DNA of 64,000 nucleotides from Balaenoptera acutorostrata (taxonomy: Eukaryota; Chordata; Mammalia; Artiodactyla; Balaenopteridae). The stretch covers positions 65,927,603 to 65,991,602 of the forward strand of contig NC_080081.1 of the NCBI RefSeq assembly GCF_949987535.1. The letters are read 5' to 3'. The position numbers were made by a program, and so were the translations under genes. Below the pieces are notes generated by a model, which was not told the origin of the DNA, made no database searches, and was given only the letters and a program-made list of their open reading frames with translations. Shown here one piece after another: positions 32,676 to 44,589 of this stretch; position 1 is the first letter of the stretch; every line of letters starts with the position of its first letter.

Positions 32676-33049
32676 CACTTTTTCTTTTTTTTTTTTTTAA
32701 TGATTTATATGCAAATTTTATCTTCAAAGTGTGTTTTTGTTTGTTGTTTAAAATTATTTATTTATTTATTTATGGCTGTGTTGGGTCTTCGTTTCTGTGC
32801 GAGGGCTTTCTCTAGTTGCGGCAAGTGGGGGCCACTCTTCATCGCGGTGCGCGGGCCTCTCACTATCGTGGCCTCTCCTGTTGCGGAGCACAGGCTCCAG
32901 ACGCGCAGGCTCAGTAATTGTGGCTCACGGGCTTAGTTGCTCCGCGGCATGTGGGATCTTCCCAGACCAGGCCTCGAACCCGTGTCCCCTGCATTGGCAG
33001 GCAGACTCTCAACCACTGCGCCACCAGAGAAGCCCCCCACTTTTTCTTT
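32676..33049 (-). repeat. CHR-type SINE (minus) with apparent 3' transduction
   Basis: On the minus strand the SINE body runs from about 33037 down to the (AAAT)n tail at 32753-32773. Beyond that tail lie about 50 bp of non-SINE sequence (on plus, GATTTATATGCAAATTTTAT... to GTTTGTTGTTT). They are followed by an A run (T run on plus, 32684-32698) and the 12-bp duplication CACTTTTTCTTT (32676-32687; second copy 33038-33049). The extra segment lies inside the duplication, as in the SINE at 15276. Confidence 0.85.
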
Positions 33050-33199
33050 GGAGTAGGAGGTAGGATGGTTGGAACCAGAGTCATATGTAGACCTTTGACA
33101 CTAACTACATCCTTTTAGCTCTTCACTGGATGAGGTTGATTGATACGTAAGGTCCCTATATTTGCTGCAGGGATGGTGATACATCCTGTCCCTGCTTTG
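33050..33199. other. Unassigned spacer
   Basis: Nothing recognised apart from a TTTATTTATTTATTTATA run near 33204-33221 that leads into the next repeat. Confidence 0.5.
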
Positions 33200-33425
33200 G
33201 ACTTTATTTATTTATTTATACATGACCTTATTTTTTAGAGCAGTTTTAGGTTCACAGCCAAACCGAGTAGAAGGCACAGAGACTTCCCATTGTCCCCCTC
33301 CCCCCAACCTGCCCAGTCCCTCCCCCCACTATCAACATCCTGCTCCAGAGTGGCTCAATCTTACAATCTACCTTGATGCTTCATTATCACCTAAGGTCCA
33401 CTGTTTACATTAGGGTTCGCTCTCA
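33200..33425. repeat. Old L1-type LINE fragment
   Basis: TTTAGAGCAGTTTTAGGTTC, then CCCTCCCCCCACTATCAACA and CTTCATTATCACCTAAGGTC, is a well-known mammalian interspersed sequence, probably from an old L1. The subfamily and strand are not certain by eye. Confidence 0.6.
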
Positions 33426-34904
33426 GTCTACTACGTCTTTTAACCTCAAAGTAGAGAGATCCCACCAGCAACCTTCTGGTAACTTGGTTCTCTGCTGTCA
33501 TCACTCCATAGCCCATCGGAGCCCACCCCGTGACTTGATAGCAGTGGGCACTTGGAGCCCAGGGTACCTTTAATTTTCCTTGCTCCGTCTCCTTCCACGT
33601 CTCCTGCTCAGCAGCCCGGCTATTACAGTAAGAGCTTAATGTGTGCCCTGGCACTGTTGTGGTATCATTTAGACGATCGCATGCTGGGCTGACACAAGTC
33701 AGAGGCGGCTAACACATTAAGGGTTCCTCGTTATCAGCTTGCTGGGGATTCGGTCAATGGAACGGTGGTAAACCTCAGCCATTCCGCTGAGACACGAGCC
33801 TATTTACACTCTTTCCTCATCCAGTCCTGTTCCCTCCTGCTCTGTCCCTTAGAAATGCTGTCTCTCTATGTTGTTTGAAGCCAATGGGTAGCCGGGCGGC
33901 TTTTTCAGTCTTGCCCAACCGCCTGCGAACGTAGAAATATCAGCTGGTGAAGACATTGTTATTGCCTTTCAAATGAGAAAGGCCCGGGGCAGTAGTCACG
34001 GCCAGGGCATTTTAAAACATCTCTTTTATAATTATATACATTTCACGTACTTTTAGATTTCTGTGCGTATTGCAGTTGTTTCAGTTATACTCATTTGGTT
34101 TTGAAAGAAAGTTTCTAGAAGCAAGGTCTAGACATATTTATTGCTTATTTAATATGCCCTAAAGACAGCGTCCAATGCCACACCACTGATTTCTCATTAA
34201 CACTGGTGAAGGGCTGCAAATCTAAACAAGGCCTTCTTTTACTTTTTCTGCATCCATCCCTCTATTTCCTTCCCAGGTGTCCTATGGAACTAAGCATTTC
34301 TTTATGCTCATAATTCAATTCAATTACTAGACACATCACAGAGTGCACCGGACTGATGATAACCAGTAATAAACAGTAATGCTTCTCAGAACGACCTTTA
34401 GTCCAGTTCTGTCTCACAGGTGCTCTGGGGGCCAAGCAGGTCTCCACTGACATATGCATGGTTTCAGGGGGCACATGTATGCTCTCCTCCCCCGCAGAAA
34501 GGCCCAGACTCAGCCTATAGCCTTAGCCCTGGAAGGATTCCCTTTATTCCAAAAAGGTACAATTATGAGGATAAAGTTGTGGGAGGAGATCGCATTCTGG
34601 GAGCTGCTTACCCATCAAGCTACTCTCATGTTGGTGTGTATCCTTCCTATTTTAGCTGCCCTGGGTCTCCTGACCCTAGGCAGTGGCTGGGTCAGTTTTT
34701 CTTACCATGCCCATCTGGGAATACAGGTACTGAATGATACGGGTAAATTCACAACTAATCCATTGCCTGCACTTGCTCTGAATCTTTAGGACCGAATCCT
34801 ACTTATCCATCCTCCTACAAAGTTGTCTTCTTACCAGCAACACTATTGCACCTCACCTCCTTGGAATTCTCTGATGGTTTTCTGATGTTCGAGGGCAGGA
34901 AGAA
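33426..34904. other. Repeat-free single-copy sequence
   Basis: No interspersed repeat recognised. 33640-34060 is an even-composition stretch (ACGATCGCATGCTGGGCTGA near 33673) of the kind often seen in conserved noncoding DNA, though conservation cannot be judged here. Overlapping frames at 34420-34789 (105 and 111 codons) are in different frames of the same DNA and show no domain. Confidence 0.45.
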
Positions 34905-35035
34905 TGTATTCGTGTATGGATTCAGCAGCTAGCATTTATGCACTACTGTGAAACAGGAATTTTTCCAGGCAGTGAGGATACTTAGTTGAGTGAGACACTG
35001 TTTCTATGCTCAAGAAGCTCACCATCTGTGACTTA
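34905..35035 (-). repeat. L2 3' end fragment (minus)
   Basis: CAGCTAGCATTTATGCACTA, then CAGGCAGTGAGGATACTTAG and CTCAAGAAGCTCACCATCTG, is antisense L2 3' UTR. Confidence 0.7.
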
Positions 35036-38000
35036 TTTTTAATATGTGTTGCCCTGTGTTTGGGTCATTTGGCCGATATGCATCAAAGGTCTCATTGGAT
35101 GGTCCATGCTAGAGGAGCGGCTGACGCAAGCTAGAACCAAGTTGAATGTCAGGGCCCACACCTACCTCCTTCTGAGCATCAGAGGGCATCTTGGATGCAC
35201 GTAGAGTCTTCAGCTGGGCTGCATGAGAGGAAGCGAGTCTCAGAGTAGCTGTGATTCTGCCGACGTTGCTGTGATGGCCAGGGATAGGCACATCTTGAAA
35301 CAAGATCTAAAATGTTAAGTATGAATATTTTCGGCATTAAAGACACATACCTTTGCTTTGTATTCCATGTGTAGAGTAATCTAATTCAACACCACCAGTT
35401 ACTAACTTGGATAACAAGACTAATCTAAATAATCCCTTCCTTTCTTATACATGACACTGTGTCAGTGGTATAAAAGCTCTGCAGACATATCATATGTGTG
35501 AAAACAAATGTTTACATTTATTGAAATAACTTTTCTATTTGTAAATTTAGCAGATTTGTTATAGAATGTCACCCACAAGGGAAGGGGTATTTGTGAGGGA
35601 TTTTAGGTCAGTTGGTGTGCATCCGAGCAGTTGTAGATACATTGGTAGTGATGATGGTGGGGAAGAAAGGAGAGATGTTGCAGAGGGAAGAAGTTGGGGG
35701 ATGTCTAGGATGGGCCGGGGCTCACGTTCGGTGGAGTAGACTCTGCCAGGGCTGGGTTGCAGGAGTCTGCGGGTGCATATTGAGAAAGCTGGGTGCTGGT
35801 CTTTGGCACAAATTCCTGACAGAACAGATAGGAATGGGTGCTTCAGGCAATCCAAGGACACCTGATCTGTCGTCTTTGGATTCCGCTTCAGTGTAGACAG
35901 AGCAATGGTGGCTGGTTTTTGTTCATCTTGCACCCCTAAAGTACCTCAGAAAATGGGTAGCCCGTTTCCACCAACTTTGCTTTGGAGAAGTTGATCTCCC
36001 GGGTGGGCTGTGGCCGGCTGGCAGCCTGTGGGCACTCCCGAGGGCACGCCCTCTGCGAACCTTCCCTCTCACGTCCTGTGCACCCCAGAGCACTTCAGCC
36101 AGGAGATGCATAACTGCGTCCTCCTGGGTCTGAGGCCTTCTTGGCTCAGAAAGCTTCCTGGGTTTGCTGACATCACCCTCGTGTGGAGGAGGACCGGCCT
36201 GGCCGCTGAGAACATACATGGAAGTGGATGAAGTCTATGAAGAAAAAGGAAAATAGCTCAGCCAGACACGCCTTCGACGGCCATTGTTCCACCCTCGGAA
36301 TCTGTGGAGAGGAAGAGGTGACCCAGGGAGACATTTCCTAAGCACAGATGAGAAAGAGGCTGGTGAGACCGGAATTCGTCAGGAGGACACGAAAGGCAGT
36401 GCTCTCCCACCAAATAGGGTGATTCTGGGGAAAAGATGTGATGACAAGAGGCTAACAACTAGGAATTTCAAAACAAAACAAAGTGCTGTTATCACCACCT
36501 TCCCAGCTGCGGGTGCCTAGAATCCAGTGCTCTGCTGCTCGCCGCGCGTGACATGCCAGGCACATTCACTCTTCAGCAATGTCCCAGCATCCTCTCTCGG
36601 TGATGGATTCCAAGGCCTCACATTCCTCCGTCTGGAAAACTTTCCTCACGTCTAACCCAGATCTCTCCTGCTGCAGCTGAAGTTCATTGCCTCGTCCTCA
36701 GTTCCGGAGGCAATGGAAAAGAACCTGTCACCATTTCCTCCTTAGGAATTCTTCAGACGCCTGATGCCTTCCAAACACGGCCTATTTTCCCTTGGTCGTT
36801 CAGAACTTGTCTCTGAATTGGTCAATTCTGGAACATCCTGGTCAAATCTTTCTGCTCAAGGGGAACGAGCTTTAATTCCCAAGCAAAGTAAAAGGGCAGA
36901 AACAGGCACCCCTGTCCTGGTTCGTCAAGGAAAACCCCTCGCCCTGGACTCTGGTTTTCCCCGCACAGAATGCAGCATGCTGGTTAAAGAGCGTTTTGTT
37001 TCCTTTTTATGGAACCCGTTGTGTGTTGCATCAAAGACAATGAGCGGTTCATGCAGCTGCAGTTGTCAGAGTATTAAACTTCCCAGGCGGGTCCCGGGAG
37101 CTCTCAGAAAGAGGAGTAAAGCTGCCCCACTGAGAGGTGTGTCCCTCGTGTGTCTGTGTGTGTGTGTGGGCGGAACACTGAGGCTGGGCCCACCATGCCC
37201 TTCTTCCCACCTTGAAGCCCTCACTGCCTCTTTCAGGCTCGAGAAGCTGTCCTCACGGCGACACTCACACGCCAAGGAACCGCATAATTGTTGGCAAAGT
37301 CTGGGGGCCCGTAAGCCAGACTGGGCGGAGAGAGCATTCCATTATTATAACACAATGCCATAATAGGATGCGAAATGCTTTTCACATTCCTTCTTACACA
37401 ATAAGGATCTTAAAACTGGACTTTTCCACTGAAAAGGAGGTAAAATCAGCCCTCGGTTGTGTTCTTGCAATCAAAGTTAGCTTATTCATCTTGGGGGCTC
37501 CCGTGTGGGCCTGGCTCATACCAGCCAGCTCAGAACCTCCTCCTGCAGGCCTGCCCTGCGGGCTCCGAACCTGGCAGCCGATGCCACTCTTGGGAACGTG
37601 GCCCTGCTTGGAAGGCTGAGCTCATTTTTCTTGCCCCAGCACCAGAGGGCCTTGGAGTGTGTAAAGCCAAAGCAAGTCCAAGCCCAGGCCTCCTAGGAAG
37701 ATTTGGGCTTGCAGTGCCTGGAAAGCTGATGTGCACACACTGGTCTCTGAGTGAAGCGCTCACCTCCTCACCTCACCTCACCCACCCACCCTGGGGCATT
37801 GGTGTGATGCTCCCCCAGGCCTGGCGGGGACAGGGTGTCCTCCTTCCTGCGCTCTCCCTGGGCCTAGCAGGGCCCCGTGCATACCTTGTCAGTGCTATTG
37901 ACAGGCTGACTCACAGATCCGGCACAGACGCTGGAACCCAGCAACCTGGATGCTATTTCTAGCTTGGCCGTGGTCCCCTGGCTCTGCTTTCCTACCATGC

Positions 38001-38200
38001 CACTGGGAGGAGAAGTCATCTGGCCGGCGCTGGGCTAGGCGGCCGATTTGGGGTGGACACCAGGAGACGTGGGACTTTTTCTTTATAAAAGTGTAGAAAA
38101 TGAGTTTAACAGTCCTGGTGACCCGGTCCATCCCAAGTACAATCTCTGACTTTGGCAATGGTAGGCAATGAAATCAATTCAGGAAATCTCTGTGAACCTC
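35036..38200. other. Repeat-poor sequence, part 1
   Basis: No transposon recognised over about 3 kb. A short GT run lies at 37154-37168. The longest open frame of the window (199 codons, 36764-37363, plus) lies here. Its translation has no recognisable domain, its ATG context is ordinary and other frames overlap it, so I do not call it a gene. CACCT repeats occur at 37761-37792. Confidence 0.45.
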
Positions 38201-40930
38201 TGTGGAGTTCCAATCCATCTCTGAGAGTAAATTCTCACTCTTAATTCATTGTTGTACTTATTTGTGGAGCATCCATTGTTTAGAATATTTAATGAGAGCC
38301 CTTCCTAAAAATCTCCACAAAACTTAAATGCAAGTAAGCAGCATTCTCTAAGCCTCGAAACTCCCCATGAGATCAATTCCTTTACAAGCATCCTGTAAGG
38401 TAGGGGTTGCCTGGGCAGTATTTCAGACTCTTAATAACACCTTGTGGGGAAATTATGACACACTTTCTTATTTTCTATTAGGGTTACACTTGTTCTTTGG
38501 ATGAAAGGAACTCCATATGTAAACGCAATTATTATTCTCTGAATTTCTTCTGTGCAATTGGAGCACCAGAATCTCCTGGGCTGTTTGAACAGGATTCAGG
38601 CCTGAATTTTAGCGGTGAATATCAGCTAAGAAAAGCAATAAAATCCATGAAAAATTAACATTGCTAAAGAGGACCCTGGGGGTTACAGCTCTGAGGGTCA
38701 CCAGTAAGTGGTCATGATTTAATGAAGTGCTCCCTCTGATTAGTGAGAAACGGGCCTGGCATCTTCCACAGCATAAATACCCTGTTTCTGAGTCTGCCAA
38801 GCAAATGCTTTCAGAGGCTGAATTTTCTCCCTGCTCTAGGGAGCTGGCAGTGGACAGCAGAGGACATTCCACTGAAATCAGGCCATCGGGAGCCGAAGAC
38901 AAAGGCAGCTGATTCAAGTGCACCAAATTGGAGTTTCTCTAATCAAATATATTAAATTCACCATCATTCTTGATTGTTTTAATGGGAAGAAAGGGCAGCT
39001 GTGCCCTTCGTTTTCTAAGCATTTTATTTAGTGCCCTGGGGAGCGGGGGAGGGGAGGGGAGGGAAAGCAGGACGGGAAGGGAAGAGAAGTTGAGATGGCC
39101 AAGAAAGCTACGGGAAGCTAATGTCTTTTGTCTTAAAAGTAAAATGATTTTGCATGCTGTTCAGATCCACACTGAGAGTTCCCAGAGCCGTCACTCACCG
39201 AGAAAAACCCAAGATAACCAGTTTATAAAGCATGTTTACTTAGGAGTGGAAGAACAGCCGGCAAACAGACAGGGGCGTTAGCGGGGTAGGGAGCAGGGGC
39301 TTGGAATATTCGGGCAAAGAGAGACACGGGCGACTAGTGTTAGACAGATTTGCTCCACTGGTTTCATGAAAGCCTACTCAATTGAGCATTTCTTACCCCC
39401 TGCACACTCATGCTTTGTACAAAAAGATTTAAATTTCAAGACACTCGGGGAGACGGATCTCCTCTCCTCTGTCACCTTCCTGGCTAAGAGCAGAATTCAC
39501 AGAAGGCCTTTTTCACCATTCGCTTGACGGGATTCAAAATTCTGGTTCAGAAACTGATGGCCCGACCTATTGTTTTCTAAGACAGTTTTAACGTAAAGTC
39601 CAAGCGTGATGCTTCCTGCCCGGCGTGCTGTGCTACAGACAAGGTCTCGGTTTGGACCTCCAGCTTCAAAGGAGAACTTGGGCGCGTGATGTCACTTCCT
39701 CTGTCTGCTGAGTCGGTAACAGGATGAACCTGAACGTGATATGAGCCAGACATTCCACTGTGTAATTCTTTATTTCACTCCACTGTAGGGCAGGGTACTT
39801 AAGCAGACATTGTTTTCGTCCTAAGAGCTACGCAGCCACAAATGTGCTTCGTAAAGGAAACAAAGGTCTAGGAATTGCAGGATGGGGCTCACAGGCTCAC
39901 ACAGGCTAACGTGAGTCATCCGGAGAAAGGGCTTTGGAAGCTGGTGCCTGTTACAGCCTGAAGCCAGCCTGTTTCTGAGCTGGAACGTGAAAGGCAGCTG
40001 GCTGTGTCAAAGGGGCAGAGAATAAAGCCGCAGTGTAAAATGAAGACACAATTCAGCAGGGAGAAGATGCTGTTAAAATGGATTCAGCTCCTCAGGCAGC
40101 CTCTTTTGGAGGGCCCCCTTTTGGAAACAAATGACTCTATTCCTCTTAGAGAAAAAAAAAAAAAAAGAGGAGGTGGAGGTCCCTTTCAGGAAAATGTTAT
40201 CGGACTCTTTTTAAATGCCCCTATTTGAAGAGAATCAAAGGGAATGTGATAAGGCAGCGTCTATATACTCGGGGGCATTGTATCAAGTGACACAATGCGG
40301 GCTAAATGAAGCTCTTCATCCCCCAGAGGATATCTAATAACTCAATCAATCAGCTCGGGTCTCCTGTCACTTACGGTGGGCATCCAGCCCCTTTACGGTG
40401 GTTCCTTCCTTTACCAGGAGACAGCTGGGTGAGGCAAGGTCAGAAAGAGGAAGAAACTGCTAGCGCATTCCTCCCCTTGCTCCCTCTCTCTCTCACACAC
40501 AATGCCCCTTTGTCCCTGTGGCCCCCCGTCCCCCTGGGGCCTGGCCTGAGCTGGGTGGAGGCCGCTGCTAGGGAGCTTCTTAGCTCCCCCCATCTTCCTC
40601 CTGTGTGGCTGTGGGGGGTGAGCCTCGCGGGCCGGCTTGGAGTAGCATCCAGAGCTGCCAGGCTCTGGGGTGGAGTGCAGGCTTCTCAGGGTGCATCTGG
40701 GTGGCGCTGAAGGGGTCTGTCTCTTCCCCCCAGTGGCTAGGGCCTGGGCGCAGGAAAGGAGCGCACTGGGGTGCTTGTGAAAGCATCGGGGCTGCAGAGA
40801 GAGCTCAGGGCCTGGAGTCAACCTCAGCGTAGCTTGGTCTTCTCTGTGAAACCAGAGGCTGCAGGAGATGACGTCCAAGGTCTCTTTCAGGTCCAATGGC
40901 GTGTACCTCTCAGTAATAACTGAGGACATG
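38201..40930. other. Repeat-poor sequence, part 2
   Basis: Almost free of recognisable repeats, with a purine-rich G stretch at 39042-39082 and an A run at 40151-40165. Positions 39684-39720 contain TGATGTCACTTCCTC and TGCTGAGTCGG, resembling CRE/ETS and MAF/AP-1 sites, but single motif matches prove nothing. A 172-codon minus frame at 40411-40929 lies in GC-rich DNA and shows no domain. Confidence 0.45.
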
Positions 40931-40939
40931 GGATAGGCC

Positions 40940-41165
40940 TTCCGAGTGGATGGGCCTCGATTTGAAACCTGACTTCACCACTTTGTGGTTTTGCTCAGGT
41001 TATAAAGCTTCTGTTTCTCTTTTGGAAAAAAAAAAAAAAGAGAGAGAAAAAAAATGTTGGGTTAAATCACATCTACCATACCAAGATGTTGTGTGAGTTT
41101 AATGACCCGAATTACAAGAAAGAGTCTGGTATGATTCCTGGCACATGGTACGTCCTTCTAAACAT
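40940..41165 (+). repeat. MIR SINE fragment (plus), interrupted by an A-rich run
   Basis: TTTGAAACCTGACTTCACCA, GCTCAGGTTATAAAGCTTCT and, after an A-rich run at 41026-41053, GTATGATTCCTGGCACATGG follow MIR order. Confidence 0.68.
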
Positions 41166-41560
41166 CAGCCCTCCTTGCAACTCTATGATGTTGACTGTCA
41201 AAAGAAAAAAGCACTTGATGAAAATCTGCATTAGTCCGAGAGGCTTGAAATTTACAAAGAAATTATGTACCATTTCCATGTTGTAGGTTAGCAGTTCCTA
41301 GATATTTCAGTTTCAGAGATAAGTGAAGTTGGAAAAAAAAAGTAATTAGGATTGGTTGCAAGGTAAAATTGTCAACTTTTAAATTTTGGTCAAATAAGTT
41401 GGTTAAAAAACAATTCTCATTTACTCTCACCATCATTTCAAAAAAATGAAGGCCATGCTAAACAGTCCTTATTGAGAAAGGACACTTGTCCTTGTTAAAC
41501 TAACATATGTATGTCACACATGTATTTCTTTGAAAAGTCAGTTTATTTCTTTTTCTATTA
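41166..41560. other. Unassigned AT-rich sequence
   Basis: No repeat or exon recognised. Confidence 0.5.
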
Positions 41561-41813
41561 ATTTTTTTTTATTTATTTATTTTTTGGCTGTGTCGGGTCT
41601 TAGTTGCGGTGTGAAGGATCTTTTGTTGTGGCGCGGATGGACTTCTCTCTAGTCGTGATGCACGTGCTCCAGAGTGTGTGGGCTCAGTAGCTGCAGCGCA
41701 CGGGCTTAGTTGCCCCGCGGCATGTGGGATCTTAGTTCTCAGACTAGGGATCGAACCCGCGTCACCTGCATTGGAAGGCGGTTTCTTTACGACTGGACCA
41801 CGAGGGAAGTCCC
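41561..41813 (-). repeat. Older CHR-type SINE (minus)
   Basis: Minus-strand reading begins GGGACTTCCCTCGTGGTCCA, has a B-box-like GGTTCGATCCC, and ends in AAATAAATAAAT and an A run. It is more diverged from the CHR consensus than the copies at 15276 and 32183. I could not find a convincing target-site duplication. Confidence 0.88.
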
Positions 41814-43815
41814 GCACGTATTATTATTGTACATGAAATGTATATGAACATCATCCTACCTTTTCCTTCTATTTATAATTTACTATGGATGAGTGACAGT
41901 TTGTCCCATTCTGCCACCATTGTGGGGCTGGTCTTGAGAAACCACTGTCTTAGGGAGGAAATTTAGCTCATTCGTGTACTGTCACGTGTTTATGTAAACT
42001 CATCTGTGCTACTTTACTTATTTTCCTTTATCACTTTTCATTCTGATCGCCCTATCCCTGTGTACACAAACACAAACATTTCATTTATGTTGCTTTAGCC
42101 CACCCCAATCCATCCTGAAATTTCCAGAAGGGGGCAAAACACTTACAAAGGGTCATATATTTCAATTCTGCATGTGCCCTTCCTCCCTGTCACTTGAAGT
42201 GACCATCCTTAGTGGCACACTGAGCACGCATATGGGGAGAAAGCCCACCGCAGCCAAGGGGGCCCCTCCTTTCCTGGGCCTCCACTGCGTTTCGGGGCTG
42301 TGTGACTGCACTGCTCGCTCTGAGCAGGGTACAGCGTACAAAGAAAGCAAGGGAGACCCTGGCCTCTCCCCGCTCGGTGGACCCGCTTGGCATGGGACAT
42401 CTTGGAGGCTTCCGACCCTCTCTGGTCTCAGCCACAACTTGTTCTGGCTTGTTCCTCTGTTCTGGCTCAGCTCCCAGGAAAGAAGGGCCTTTGAGTCAGG
42501 CTACTGGTACTCTGTCCCCTCTTGATAGAAGGCAGGAGACCTCTGGGCTTAGCGAAGATTCCCCTCCAGGCAGGCGCCTGGGTTGCTTCTCACCAGCTGG
42601 GACTCTGGGCCGTCATCCCCAGCGTGGAGTCTCCGGCTGGCGCTGTTGGAGCAGAACCTGGATGGCTCTCCACCTCCTACTGATTCGGGTTCTCCCAGTG
42701 TGGCTTCATGTGTTGCGAGTTACACAAATACCAAACACACCCACAGTTAACCATACGCACCAAAATGCTCTCGAATGCAAAGTGTAAGTGACTCTGCAAT
42801 GTGCTCTCGATTTGCGCTGGCTGCACATGGCTTGCTTCCATTAGTGCCAACGCCACGGAGCTCGTGCTAGCCTGCTCCCCATGGGCTGGGCTTGCTTTGT
42901 TTCTGGCGCTTTCCTTTAACTCTTCGCCACCAGGAACTGCCGTGGTGCTGGGATCATATTTTCCCTGCGAGGGGCGTGACCCTTCTTGTAGACATATTTG
43001 GTCTTCCTGGGAGGTCTCTCCACGGTCAGAAAGGAACACACAGAAAATCCATTAGGCGCAATATCAAATCTCTTTCTGGGGTAACAGATGTCAGTGCTGC
43101 TCGCTGAGATCTGAGTCGGAAATCTGCGGCCTTGTGGAGCCGAGTGGGGCGGAGTCCAGCGGTCCAGCTGGCCGGCCACACAGCCGTCAAGCGCAGCGCC
43201 ACCTCCCGGCTGACCATTTGGGTCCAGCTCCTGCAATTTGCAAATGGCAGTGGTGCACAGAGGGCAGCCAAGGTCTTCCCTCTCTCCTGTTCCCTCCTCC
43301 CCAGCCCCTCCCCCCTGCTTGCTGGGGCCTGGTTCCTGCAGTGCGGTGGAAGATGCTAGCACGGAAGTGAGGTGGGTGCACATCTAAGCTGAGCTTTATC
43401 TTTCTGGGCTTGTGAATCTCTTTTGAAGTGATTTAGACCATCAAGAACAACGGTACTTGTTTTTCATTCCGGAGGCTTCAGTTCTACCAAGAAGCTTCTT
43501 AAGTGTTAAGAGGCTCCCTGAGGTTGGTGCTCTCTCCCTTCATGTGGTTCGCCGTTCTCATGTTTTACTTGTTTTTGATGTGGTGACTGTAGCCAATGAA
43601 AGCGAGTCCCCTCCTCCCCTCCCCCAGCCCCGGCTCAAAGTTATAAACCAAGAGTTCTTGGCTTCTGTCTCAACATTTCCTCTTTTCGACGTCTCTGCGG
43701 GGTCAAGAATGCCATTTTCTCAGTCACTCCCAGGAGCTTCAGCTTGTTATGTCCTTTGTTCACTCCCAGGGCCAGTGGGATGCATGGGACGGAGCTGGGG
43801 TCCGGGCCGTGGGGC
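41814..43815. other. Unassigned, GC-richer from 42.2 kb
   Basis: 42.2-43.4 kb is GC-richer, with several CpG (for example GAGCCGAGTGGGGCGGAGTC near 43137) but not dense enough to claim a CpG island by eye. Long overlapping frames on both strands (161 codons at 42302-42787 plus; 155 codons at 42916-43383 minus) are explained by low stop density. No known repeat. Confidence 0.45.
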
Positions 43816-44000
43816 CACCTCCTGAGAGCAGCCCAGGTGCCAGGCACCTTGTTAGAAACTGAGGATGCAAAGACCAGCCCAGCACAGACCCCCTCGTGGG
43901 TGCTTCAGCCTTCCTGGGGACAGAGAGTCGATGCCCACCATGCTCTCATGAAGGTTACCAACACCGTTTTAATTGCCAAATCCAAGGATCCTTTTCAGTT
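43816..44000 (-). repeat. L2 3' end fragment (minus)
   Basis: CAGGTGCCAGGCACCTTGTT, then GAAACTGAGGATGCAAAGAC, fits antisense L2. Confidence 0.6.
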
Positions 44001-44107
44001 CCCACACTTCTTTCCCTCCCTCCAGTTCAGGCCCTGTGGCTCTCCCCTCCTTTACTCATTATTTTATTCAGCACATACTTATTATGGGGCTGATTCCGGT
44101 GCCATGG

Positions 44108-44360
44108 GAAGTGGTACAGCATGGTCGTCAAAAACAGGTTCTGGGTTGTAACATCTGTATTCACATCCAGCCCTGACTTGTCTTAGATGTGTGGCCCCGG
44201 TAAGTTATGCAGCCTTACAGGGACTCAGTTTCCTCACCTATTAAATGGGCTTAATAATATTACCTACCCCACAAAGCTTTGTGATGATGAGAGAATACGA
44301 GTGTGCTTAGAACAAGGCCCTGGCACATTGTAGGTGCTCAATAAATATTGGCTACTGTTA
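44108..44360 (+). repeat. Near full-length MIR SINE (plus)
   Basis: Runs from GTGGTACAGCATGGTCGTCA through CTTGTCTTAGATGTGTGGCC, ACTCAGTTTCCTCACCTATT and AAGGCCCTGGCACATTGTAG to CTCAATAAATATTGGCTACT. This is the best preserved MIR in the window. Confidence 0.93.
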
Positions 44361-44408
44361 TAATAATAATAATAATAATAATAATAATTATTATTATTAT
44401 TATCATTA
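44361..44408. repeat. (TAA)n / (TTA)n inverted microsatellite
   Basis: About nine TAA units switch directly to six ATT units (44361-44402), giving a near-perfect AT palindrome. It sits at the 3' end of the MIR, whose natural TAATAATA end is the likely seed. Confidence 0.95.
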
Positions 44409-44500
44409 GACACTGGGCTAAGCACTAGGAATACAGCTGGGAACCCAGTAGCCATGGTTTCTTCCCTCAAGAAGCTTACAGGCCAACAAAACAAAACAAA
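44409..44500 (-). repeat. L2 3' end fragment (minus)
   Basis: ACACTGGGCTAAGCACTAGG, then GGAATACAGCTGGGAACC-like text and CAAGAAGCTTACAGGCC, are antisense L2. Confidence 0.7.
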
Positions 44501-44589
44501 ATAATTGTAGGAGTGAATAATAATTGGAAATTTAAAATATGGATACAATTATGCCACATTGGATGCAATTAGAAGGCTTAAGTCTAAGG

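Noticed and set aside
36764..37363. Longest open frame in the window (199 codons, plus).
   Set aside because: No domain, signal or repeat-protein likeness; overlapping frames on the same DNA; no splice or poly-A context. In 64 kb read in six frames one such frame is not surprising.
40411..40929. 172-codon minus-strand frame.
   Set aside because: Lies in GC-rich DNA with few stops; Pro/Ser/Arg-rich composition; overlaps plus frames of similar quality; no recognisable family.
42302..43383. Overlapping 161-codon (plus) and 155-codon (minus) frames, with several CpG, as a possible gene or CpG-island promoter.
   Set aside because: Both strands open together, which points to low stop density. CpG density by eye is below what I would call an island. 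A computed CpG observed/expected ratio above 0.6 over 200 bp or more would reopen this.
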